DNA from: Deinococcus sp.
GTDB lineage: Bacteria; Deinococcota; Deinococci; Deinococcales; Deinococcaceae
Assembly: GCA_028287665.1 (NCBI GenBank)
Contig: JAQBPF010000529.1
Coordinates: 1-5,487, forward strand
Length of the DNA stretch: 5,487 nucleotides
Direction of reading: 5' to 3'
Numbering within the stretch: the stretch's first letter is position 1; each line of letters begins with the position of its first letter. A program made the translations under genes and the position numbers. The notes beneath the pieces are model-generated. The model was not told the DNA's origin. It saw only the letters and a list, made by a program, of their open reading frames with translations, and did not search any database. Positions 1 to 4,043 of this stretch are shown in pieces.

Positions 1-167
1 GAGAGGGAGATGTGCTGCATGCCGTTGCCACGCCCGAACGGGTGGGCCGCACCCTGGCCACCTACCGCATAGAACTGCGGCGGGACGATCCCCAGCAGGG
101 TGAGCTGCTGGCCCTGTTTCTGGGCACAGTCTCGCGGCGGGACCGGGGAGCCAGCACAGGCAGTTGA
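1..167 (+). CDS. PaaI-type hotdog-fold thioesterase, C-terminal part (5' end outside window)
   Basis: The reading frame starting at base 3 is open to a TGA at 165-167 and gives 54 residues. It begins EGDVLHAVATPERVGRTLAT, continues YRIELRR, and has LLALFLGTVSRRD near the end. This matches the last two beta strands of PaaI/YbgC-type hotdog thioesterases, where a GDVL...A....RGRRTATYEV...GxLVA.FxGTVYR pattern is usual. Known members hydrolyse acyl-CoA or phenylacetyl-CoA-type thioesters, often as part of phenylacetate degradation, in the cytoplasm. The catalytic N-terminal half, including the Asn/Asp loop and the hotdog helix, is not in the window, so substrate class cannot be judged. The tail after the last strand (about a dozen residues ending GASTGS) is poorly conserved and normal for the family. 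The gene is followed by 131 bases of non-coding DNA leading to ddrB, which has its own promoter, so the two are probably not functionally linked. Confidence 0.72.
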   Translation, partial: EGDVLHAVATPERVGRTLATYRIELRRDDPQQGELLALFLGTVSRRDRGASTGS

Positions 168-209
168 GAACCCCTGATCGCCCGAAGGGCTGAAATGCGA
201 GCTTGGCCT

Positions 210-239
210 CTGGCATTTTCCTGGGTCCCATGTTATGTT
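210..239 (+). promoter_or_regulatory. Candidate ddrB promoter (-35 CTGGCA, -10 TATGTT)
   Basis: CTGGCA at 210-215 matches TTGACA at four of six bases, and TATGTT at 234-239 matches TATAAT at four of six. The spacer is 18 bases. The -10 lies inside the RDRM operator, which is the arrangement expected for repression by DdrO. It predicts a transcript starting near 246 with a leader of about 50 bases. The assignment rests on weak matches only. Confidence 0.4.
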
Positions 240-249
240 ATTTACGTAG
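233..249 (+). promoter_or_regulatory. Radiation/desiccation response motif (RDRM), DdrO operator of ddrB
   Basis: The 17 bases TTATGTTATTTACGTAG match the published Deinococcus RDRM consensus TTATGTCATTGACATAA at 13 of 17 positions. The outer half-sites TTATGT and AC-TA are kept, and the site is an imperfect palindrome. It lies 49 bases upstream of the ddrB start codon and overlaps the likely -10. In Deinococcus, RDRM sites are bound by the repressor DdrO. After DNA damage the metalloprotease IrrE/PprI cleaves DdrO and the regulon is induced. ddrB is a known regulon member, so sequence match, position and gene identity all agree. Confidence 0.85.
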
Positions 250-287
250 TTATCCCAGGCCCAATGCGCCAAGTGAAGGGCCAAGTC

Positions 288-293
288 AGGAGG
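288..293 (+). promoter_or_regulatory. Strong Shine-Dalgarno of ddrB (decides its start)
   Basis: AGGAGG sits five bases before the ATG at 299. It fixes the start there rather than at in-frame codons further upstream, which would place the RDRM inside coding sequence. It also marks ddrB as a gene with a leader, unlike several neighbours that look leaderless. Confidence 0.85.
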
Positions 294-298
294 GTTGC

Positions 299-868
299 AT
301 GTTGCACATTGAATTTATTACCGATCTGGGCGCGCGGGTCACGGTGGACGTCGAAAGCGCCGACAAGTTGCTGGATGTTCAGCGTCAATATGGACGTCTG
401 GGCTGGACCAGCGGCGAGTTGCCGTCGGGCGGCTATCAGTTTCCTTTCGACAACGAACCCGATTTTGATTGGGCACTGTTGGGGGCACGCAAATACACCA
501 CGCCAGACGGCGAGGAACTGGTCTATCACAAGGGCCACGCCTACCGTCGCCGCGAGCTGGAACCGGTAGACAGCCGCAAAATGAAGTTGCCTGCCGCTGT
601 GAAATACAGCCGGGGGGCTAAGAACAGCGACCCCGACCATGTGCGTGAAAAGGCCGACGGCGAGTTTGAATACGTGACGCTGGCTATTTTCCGGGGAGGC
701 CGCCGCCAGGACCGGTACGCCCTCCCCGGAGGTGCCGCCGCCCCGCGCCCCACAGCCCCGGCACAGGCCTCTGCACCTCAGCGCCCACGCCCAGCCGCCG
801 CTGCCGCGCCCAGAGGTGCAGTCGCCACTGGGGCCACCACCGTTATAGAAGAAGAAACTCCGTTCTAG
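299..868 (+). CDS. ddrB: DdrB, DNA damage response single-stranded DNA-binding/annealing protein
   Basis: The 189-residue product starts MLHIEFITDLGARVTV and contains LLDVQRQYGRLGWTSGE, GGYQFPF, FDWALLGARK, GHAYRRRELE, KLPAAVKYSRGAK, DPDHVREKADG and YVTLAIFRGG, which I recognise as Deinococcus DdrB. DdrB forms a ring-shaped pentamer that binds single-stranded DNA and promotes strand annealing during rebuilding of the genome after massive damage, and it also helps in plasmid transformation. Residues 1 to about 143 are the structured DNA-binding core. Residues about 144-180 are a flexible linker rich in Ala, Pro, Arg and Gln. The protein ends IEEETPF, an acidic tip with a final Pro-Phe that resembles the partner-binding tail of bacterial SSB. 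The start follows an AGGAGG site, and an RDRM lies upstream, so induction by IrrE/DdrO after irradiation or drying is expected. A strong terminator follows, which indicates a single-gene transcript. Confidence 0.96.
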   Translation: MLHIEFITDLGARVTVDVESADKLLDVQRQYGRLGWTSGELPSGGYQFPFDNEPDFDWALLGARKYTTPDGEELVYHKGHAYRRRELEPVDSRKMKLPAAVKYSRGAKNSDPDHVREKADGEFEYVTLAIFRGGRRQDRYALPGGAAAPRPTAPAQASAPQRPRPAAAAAPRGAVATGATTVIEEETPF

Positions 869-945
869 GGGGCAGTTCGGAGGGGTTGGGCGTGGAGAGA
901 ATGAACGCTGAATATTGATCCCACTGTTTCCACTCACCGCCCCAC

Positions 946-994
946 ACCGCAAGCAGCGTCAGAGAGTCGATTCTCTGACGCTGCTTGCGGTTTT
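946..994 (+). terminator. Intrinsic terminator of ddrB
   Basis: Arms at 946-965 and 972-991 are perfect reverse complements (20 pairs including an outer A-T), with the loop GTCGAT at 966-971, followed by TTTT and AAAGCA. The stem is unusually long for an intrinsic terminator. No T-run lies on the other side, so it works for the plus strand only. It ends the ddrB transcript 78 bases after its stop codon. Confidence 0.85.
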
Positions 995-1112
995 AAAGCA
1001 TTTGTCATAATAATGACCGAGCGAAGCGAGTGAATTTCACCGAGCAGGACGGAAAATGGAGTGATCAGAAGTCTTTTTTCTGATCACATAATTCGGAGAA
1101 CTGCTCTAAGCT
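995..1112. repeat. Gene-free stretch with clustered inverted repeats; possible small dispersed element
   Basis: No open frame here looks coding. The stretch contains the inverted repeat GTCAT-AATA-ATGAC (1004-1017), a CGAGCGAAGCGAG stretch, the 11-base palindrome GTGAATTTCAC (1030-1040), and a 10-bp hairpin (1061-1070 with 1078-1087). Dense short symmetries between genes resemble the small non-coding repeats known in Deinococcus genomes. Copy number cannot be seen from one window, so membership in a repeat family is inference. Confidence 0.35.
1061..1087 (-). terminator. Candidate terminator for the MazG-like gene
   Basis: GTGATCAGAA at 1061-1070 pairs fully with TTCTGATCAC at 1078-1087, with a seven-base loop. 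Read on the minus strand, it lies 25 bases past the stop codon of the MazG-like gene and is followed by TCCATTTTCC, a poor T-tract. The position fits a terminator, but the weak tail leaves doubt. It could instead be part of the repeat-like element. Confidence 0.45.
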
Positions 1113-1565
1113 CTAAACCTTCTGTTCCCGCAGTTGTCCCTCGATAACCGCCCGCACGTTGGCAGGTTGCCAGCCCTCGGGCTTGAGCTGCTTGCCATCG
1201 GCACGTTTGGGGCCAGTGGTTTTGGTCAGGTTGGCCCGGTGAACCTCGGCAAAAATGGCATCGGCGTCCAGTCCCAGGGCGTCCAGAGCGCCGTAAGTGA
1301 CATACAGCAGGTCGGCCAACTCGTGCGCCAGGGAGGTCAGGTCAAGGGGCGTGAGGTCCGCAGTCGCCTCCGACCGGGTCTGCAGCGTCCCAAATTCCTG
1401 CTGCACTTCGGCCCACTCCTCTGAAATCAGGGTGCGGCGCAGGGCCAGCAATTCGGCCGAAGGCACCGTGGGAACGCTGGACACCGTCATGCCCATAGCC
1501 CGGTGAAACTCGCGCAATTTGGCGGCGTTGGAGGGAGCAACAGAAACAGCAGAGGCAGAAGACAT
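1113..1565 (-). CDS. MazG-like nucleoside triphosphate pyrophosphohydrolase (DR2231-like, all-alpha NTP-PPase)
   Basis: The 150-residue protein carries the all-alpha NTP-PPase signature. SEEWAEVQQEF supplies Glu49, Glu50 and Glu53 on the first metal-binding helix, and HELADLLYVTYGALDALG supplies Glu82 and Asp85 on the second. The end, EVHRANLTKT..KRADGKQLKPEGWQP, is the usual substrate-loop and C-terminal pattern. The overall sequence closely resembles D. radiodurans DR2231, a dimeric MazG-like enzyme reported to prefer dUTP and to release dUMP and pyrophosphate with Mg or Mn. By analogy it would clean the nucleotide pool in the cytoplasm and keep uracil out of DNA. The length fits the family. 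The ATG at 1563-1565 lacks a good Shine-Dalgarno site but has a TAGCAT box seven bases upstream, which suggests a leaderless mRNA. The preceding minus-strand gene ends 84 bases upstream, so read-through is possible. Exact substrate is inference. Confidence 0.88.
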   Translation of the reverse strand: MSSASAVSVAPSNAAKLREFHRAMGMTVSSVPTVPSAELLALRRTLISEEWAEVQQEFGTLQTRSEATADLTPLDLTSLAHELADLLYVTYGALDALGLDADAIFAEVHRANLTKTTGPKRADGKQLKPEGWQPANVRAVIEGQLREQKV

Positions 1566-1572
1566 AGCCCCG

Positions 1573-1578
1573 ATGCTA
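1573..1578 (-). promoter_or_regulatory. Leaderless-type -10 box (TAGCAT) of the MazG-like gene
   Basis: On the minus strand TAGCAT is followed by exactly seven bases and then the ATG. This is the TANNNT spacing typical of leaderless transcripts in Deinococcus, where the start codon is the first transcribed base. No convincing -35 box is visible. Confidence 0.45.
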
Positions 1579-1649
1579 CTGGCCTGCCCGAGCGGGGGGA
1601 TGTGGGGAGTGGCAAAAGCGTCCAGGGGTGCAGCCAGGGGCGTCAGCCC

Positions 1650-2120
1650 TCAGCGCCCAGGCTGCAACACTGCGTCGGTCAGGGCCAGTGGTGAAGACAA
1701 GAGGGGGTGGCCTGCGGGCAAGACACGCACAGCAACGGCCAGATTCAGGTCGCGCCTCAGACACACTTTGGCCTTGGTATTGCACACGAACAAAGGCCCA
1801 CTCAGCCGCGCCGCATACAGGCCAGGGCGCACGTTCGGCGGCACAGGCACACGCAGGCTCAGGGGCCGAACCGATCCAAAGTAACTCTTGAATTCGGGTT
1901 GGGCATGGACTGGGCCAGTGGGCACGCCCGCCGAGCCGCCCCAGGGGGTATGCAGCGTGAGATGGTTGGGCGCGGCGCGGTTGAGCAGCGCAGCCGTGAG
2001 GGGAAACGTGACCGTGAGGGCGGCTGGAGCACCGGCATGGGCCGTGATCTGTGCGGTGGGCACGGAAGGAAACCGCAGCGAGACGGCGAGCAGAGGCGAC
2101 AACGATACAGCTGACAACAC
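1650..2120 (-). CDS. Putative exported Ig-like small protein with a two-cysteine motif, function unknown
   Basis: I do not recognise a named family. The 156-residue product starts at a GTG with a hydrophobic run, LSAVSLSPLLAVSL (residues 2-15), and then SVPTAQITAHAG, so an export signal is likely, although no basic residues precede the hydrophobic part. The mature part looks all-beta, with LTVTFPLT, NHLTLHTPW, PLSLRVPVP, PGLYAARLSG and LNLAVAVRVLP, an Ig-like or DsbD-alpha-like pattern. The only cysteines are Cys113 and Cys120 in FVCNTKAKVCLRR, well placed for a disulfide outside the cytoplasm. The frame is closed by TGA-TAG just upstream, so the start cannot lie much earlier. A TAGGCT box sits six bases before the GTG, which suggests leaderless initiation. 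A minus-strand terminator at 2160-2191 separates it from upstream genes. It could be co-transcribed with the downstream MazG-like gene. Confidence 0.62.
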   Translation of the reverse strand: MLSAVSLSPLLAVSLRFPSVPTAQITAHAGAPAALTVTFPLTAALLNRAAPNHLTLHTPWGGSAGVPTGPVHAQPEFKSYFGSVRPLSLRVPVPPNVRPGLYAARLSGPLFVCNTKAKVCLRRDLNLAVAVRVLPAGHPLLSSPLALTDAVLQPGR

Positions 2121-2126
2121 AGCCGC

Positions 2127-2132
2127 AGCCTA
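2127..2132 (-). promoter_or_regulatory. Leaderless-type -10 box (TAGGCT) before the GTG start
   Basis: On the minus strand TAGGCT is followed by six bases and then the GTG at 2120. It lies within the 39 bases between the upstream terminator and the gene, the only place left for a promoter close to the start. No -35 box is visible. Confidence 0.35.
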
Positions 2133-2159
2133 TCAGCCGGAACCACCCAGCCCGGCCAC

Positions 2160-2191
2160 AAAAAAAATCAGGAGCCCCGAGAGACTCCTGA
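2160..2191 (-). terminator. Strong intrinsic terminator, minus strand
   Basis: On the minus strand TCAGGAGTC pairs with GGCTCCTGA (nine pairs, one G-T wobble) around the loop TCTCGG. Eight T residues (2167-2160) follow. It lies just past the tRNA-like segment and about 270 bases past the metallophosphoesterase stop, so it can end either transcript and insulate the exported-protein gene. Confidence 0.9.
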
Positions 2192-2201
2192 ATCAAGAAC
2201 A

Positions 2202-2266
2202 TGGTGTGGCGGGCGGCGGGACTCGAACCCACCTGCGGCCTACTCTCGGCCCGCTCGCGCGCCCGT
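2202..2266 (-). tRNA. tRNA-like T-arm/acceptor structure; truncated or degenerate tRNA, no anticodon assigned
   Basis: On the minus strand GTGGG-TTCGAGT-CCCGC (2232-2216) is a standard T arm with the TTCGA loop. It continues into CGCCCGC (2215-2209) and, after a few bases, ACCA ending at 2202, followed by a terminator as after real tRNA genes. CGGGCG at 2265-2260 can pair with CGCCCG at 2215-2210 as an acceptor stem. Between them is a single hairpin, GC-G-GGCC/GGCCGC (one bulge), with the seven-base loop GAGAGTA. I find no D arm, no T before a readable anticodon and no normal acceptor/CCA junction. The most likely reading is a tRNA 3' remnant or a tRNA-like RNA. It might mark an old integration site, but that is inference. 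Confidence 0.35.
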
Positions 2267-2299
2267 TGGTACAGAGGTGGGCGTCTCCCTCCGGCCCTT

Positions 2300-2313
2300 A
2301 GTCTGTCAAGACT
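2300..2313. repeat. Small perfect inverted repeat AGTCT-GTCA-AGACT
   Basis: Five-base arms flank a four-base loop, just upstream (minus strand) of the tRNA-like region. The minus-strand reading contains TTGACA (2309-2304), a perfect -35 hexamer, but no -10 at the right distance. The rest of 2314-2462 contains no gene I can support; a plus-strand frame there with two CxxC motifs is described among the findings. Confidence 0.4.
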
Positions 2314-2462
2314 GTTCTGTGCAGAGCGAACACTACAAGGAACTCATCGCTCAGGGCCGTGAACAAGTATGGGGGCGCATTGTCAGGATTACATGTGCCG
2401 AATGTACAGACGCCTTAAGCCATTTGGCCCAGCTGGTTTCTGGTGCCCGTGCCCCGGTGCCT

Positions 2463-3167
2463 TCAGAGGTCCAGCAGGCGGTAGCCGTAAGCGTTGACGA
2501 TCAGTGCGCCGCTTTCTTCGTCGGTATAGTCCAGCTTCTTGCCTTCGTACTCGTGAATATGGCCGTGAACCACCAGCCGGGGCCGCCGCTGACGGATAAA
2601 GCGCGAAATAGAATCGCAGCCCCGGTGGGCGTAGTCCAGACCTGCATGTGGCCCCAACGGCGGCGCATGCGTCAGCAGCACGTCCACGCCCTGTCTGGCC
2701 CGCCATGCCAACAGACCCAGCCCCACACGGCCCTCGGTGGCGCTGTACTGGCCCGCACCATCTTTGCGGTAACGGGGTGCGCCGCCCCATCCAGCGATTT
2801 TCAGACCTGCCTCTTCCACCACGCGCCCATGGGCATTGATCACCCCACGGGGCGGAATGCGGCCGTCGCCCTCGTTCACATACTCGTTTTCGTGGTTGCC
2901 GTGCACATATACGATCGGCACGGTCAGGGTGCTGGCCAGAAATTCGAGGTAGTAGCCCGGCAGGTCTCCAGCAGCCAGCACCAGGTCCACGGGCGGTGCG
3001 CCCTGCGGAAAGCCCTCACGGTACACAAAGGGGTGTACGTAATCGGCCAGCAGCATCAGGCGCTTGGTGGGCTGTGAAGAGGGGACAGGCACCGTTTGAG
3101 AGCCGGTTTGTGGCCCTGCCAGATCATCGGCCCTCTCGGGATGGGTGGGGGGAGGCGTTTCAATCAT
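2463..3167 (-). CDS. Calcineurin-like metallophosphoesterase
   Basis: From the ATG at 3165-3167 the protein has 234 residues. The first 36 or so are Pro/Thr-rich and probably disordered. The metallophosphoesterase blocks then follow: LMLLADYVH (Asp42, His45), AAGDLPG (Asp68), VYVHGNHENE (Asn91, His92), VLLTHAPPLGPHAG (His167) and LVVHGHIHEYEGKK (His203, His205). These residues bind two metal ions and the phosphate ester in this superfamily. The first block is DxxH rather than the usual DxH. Family members act on nucleotides, cyclic nucleotides, nucleic acids or phosphoproteins, and the substrate here cannot be told. The start is uncertain: a TTG two codons earlier and the Met just before LLADYV are alternatives, and none has a clear Shine-Dalgarno site. 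The gene runs away from the GNAT gene and shares no visible operon. Its transcript probably ends at the terminator at 2160-2191. Confidence 0.85.
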   Translation of the reverse strand: MIETPPPTHPERADDLAGPQTGSQTVPVPSSQPTKRLMLLADYVHPFVYREGFPQGAPPVDLVLAAGDLPGYYLEFLASTLTVPIVYVHGNHENEYVNEGDGRIPPRGVINAHGRVVEEAGLKIAGWGGAPRYRKDGAGQYSATEGRVGLGLLAWRARQGVDVLLTHAPPLGPHAGLDYAHRGCDSISRFIRQRRPRLVVHGHIHEYEGKKLDYTDEESGALIVNAYGYRLLDL

Positions 3168-3227
3168 GAACAAAAGGGTGGAAATGGAATTCGGGGAAAT
3201 TGGATCAAAGTGGCCACAGCAGGGCCG

Positions 3228-3253
3228 GGGCTGGGTTGCCTGGGCTGGGTTGC
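3228..3253. repeat. Short direct repeat GGGCTGGGTTGC, two copies
   Basis: The 12-base unit occurs at 3228-3239 and 3242-3253, a period of 14 bases. It lies in the 206-base gap between the divergent metallophosphoesterase and GNAT genes. That gap otherwise holds only the GNAT promoter and no evident promoter for the minus-strand gene. The repeat may be chance or slippage. Confidence 0.4.
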
Positions 3254-3336
3254 AAGTCTCTTGAGTCTACCCCTGCTGCGCCCCGCACAAGCCCAACTAT
3301 CTAGCCGTGATAAAGACTGTGGAGGCACGCAGGCGC

Positions 3337-3366
3337 TGGACAGCAGCAAAACAGCCCCGCTACGCT
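3337..3366 (+). promoter_or_regulatory. Leaderless promoter of the GNAT gene (-35 TGGACA, -10 TACGCT)
   Basis: TGGACA at 3337-3342 matches TTGACA at five of six bases. TACGCT at 3361-3366 fits TANNNT, with an 18-base spacer. The ATG follows seven bases after the -10, so transcription should begin at or next to the start codon. This is the best-formed of the leaderless promoters in the window. Confidence 0.55.
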
Positions 3367-3373
3367 CAGGGAC

Positions 3374-3931
3374 ATGACCGATGTTCTGTCTGCCCCGCGC
3401 CTGTTTCTGACGCCTCTGACCCGGCCCCTGATGCTCCGGCGGGTGTCTGAGGAAGGGCGAACCGGCTTTGACGCCCCTGTCGATGGACCAGACGGCACGG
3501 TAACGGTTCACTTTCCTCCCGAGTGGCCAGGCGATTTTTTGCCCATGTTGCCCGTGCTGCTTAAAGGCGGGGCAGAAGTCGTCGTCGGCTCCTATGTGGC
3601 AGTGGAGCGGGACACCCTGACGGCGGTGGGTCAGCTGGGCACCAAAGGCGGTCCGGACCTCCTGGGCGCAGTCGAAATCGGCTACGGCCTGACCCCACAG
3701 GCGCAGGGCCGTGGGCTGGGCACAGAGGCGGTCGGGGCGTTGCTGGCGTCCCTGAAGGCGCGCCCAGACATCAAAACCATTACGGCCCAGACCCTGCCGA
3801 CCAATAGGGCAAGTCAACGGGTGCTGACCAAATTGCACTTCGAGCGCACGGGCCACACCTGGGAGCATGAGGAGGGCAATCTGCTGATCTGGACCTGGCA
3901 GGGTCAGCCGATCCGGCTCCGGACCTCATGA
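3374..3931 (+). CDS. GNAT family N-acetyltransferase (RimJ/RimL-like)
   Basis: The 185-residue protein shows the GNAT fold. The N-terminal RLFLTPLTRPLMLRR (9-23) is like the RimJ/RimL start (TERLxLRPL). GAVEIGYGLTPQAQGRGLGTEAVGALL (98-124) contains motif A, with QAQGRGLG binding the acetyl-CoA pyrophosphate. AQTLPTNRASQRVLTKLHFERTG (138-160) is motif B with the usual Asn-x-x-Ser. Family enzymes transfer an acetyl group from acetyl-CoA to protein N-termini, small amines or antibiotics. The acceptor here is unknown. The usual KLGF in motif B is KLHF, a small deviation. A strong leaderless promoter lies upstream, and the neighbouring gene on the left is divergent. The stop codon overlaps a palindromic region, and no T-tract terminator separates it from arginase, so some read-through into rocF is possible. 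Confidence 0.88.
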   Translation: MTDVLSAPRLFLTPLTRPLMLRRVSEEGRTGFDAPVDGPDGTVTVHFPPEWPGDFLPMLPVLLKGGAEVVVGSYVAVERDTLTAVGQLGTKGGPDLLGAVEIGYGLTPQAQGRGLGTEAVGALLASLKARPDIKTITAQTLPTNRASQRVLTKLHFERTGHTWEHEEGNLLIWTWQGQPIRLRTS

Positions 3932-3947
3932 ATATTCAATTGAATAT
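3929..3947. promoter_or_regulatory. AT-rich palindrome upstream of arginase; candidate operator (ArgR-like half-sites)
   Basis: ATATTCAATTGAATAT at 3932-3947 is a perfect 16-base palindrome in GC-rich DNA. TGAAT occurs at 3929-3933 and 3941-3945, with ATTCA at 3934-3938. TGAAT and ATTCA are the half-sites of arginine repressor boxes, but the spacing does not match the classic TGAAT-N4-ATTCA box. It lies 97 bases before rocF and overlaps the GNAT stop codon. Lack of a T-tract argues against a terminator. Arginine-responsive control is a guess from gene context. Confidence 0.35.
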
Positions 3948-4030
3948 CCAGCCCATGCGTGCTGCACCCCTTTCAGATCAAGATCACAAAAATATTGTTG
4001 CAGACGCAAGGCATAGACCCTCCCAGGCTC

Positions 4031-4036
4031 TAAGCT
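4031..4036 (+). promoter_or_regulatory. Leaderless-type -10 box (TAAGCT) of rocF
   Basis: TAAGCT is followed by GGGCTGC (seven bases) and then the ATG at 4044, the same layout as for the GNAT and MazG-like genes. The possible -35 AAGGCA at 4008-4013 is poor. The box lies inside a small imperfect inverted repeat (CCCA at 4022-4025 with TGGG at 4036-4039, GCT/AGC inside), which a regulator might use. Confidence 0.5.
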
Positions 4037-4043
4037 GGGCTGC

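Noticed and set aside
180..190. Hairpin GCCC-GAA-GGGC after the thioesterase gene as a terminator
   Set aside because: Only four pairs, a three-base loop and no T-tract after it.
203..298. Upstream in-frame extension of ddrB
   Set aside because: It would put the promoter and RDRM inside the coding region, has no ribosome site, and known DdrB proteins begin at ML-IEFITDLGARV; AGGAGG points to the ATG at 299.
242..952. Long minus-strand frame over ddrB
   Set aside because: It is antisense to a firmly identified gene, crosses its terminator, and has low-complexity composition without recognisable domains.
1638..1649. GGGC-TGAC-GCCC at the end of the exported-protein gene as a terminator
   Set aside because: Short stem overlapping the stop region with no T-run behind it.
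1707..2114. Plus-strand frame opposite the exported-protein gene
   Set aside because: Gln/Arg/His-rich composition typical of antisense frames in GC-rich DNA, with no motif or ribosome site.
1576..2232. Alternative minus-strand frame of 218 codons over the exported-protein gene
   Set aside because: It crosses the terminator and T-arm region and reads as an Arg/Cys/Pro-rich shadow; the frame at 1650-2120 has clear beta-strand pattern and sensible composition.
2304..2309. Perfect TTGACA on the minus strand as a promoter for the tRNA-like RNA
   Set aside because: No TATAAT- or TANNNT-like box occurs 16-19 bases downstream, so a promoter is not supported.
2277..3077. Full 266-codon plus-strand frame as a gene
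   Set aside because: Most of it is antisense to the metallophosphoesterase; only the first 60 or so codons look coding-like and are reported as a possible remnant.
3164..3868. Minus-strand frame opposite the GNAT gene
   Set aside because: The GNAT motifs on the plus strand are clear; this frame is Gln/Arg/His-rich with no domain.
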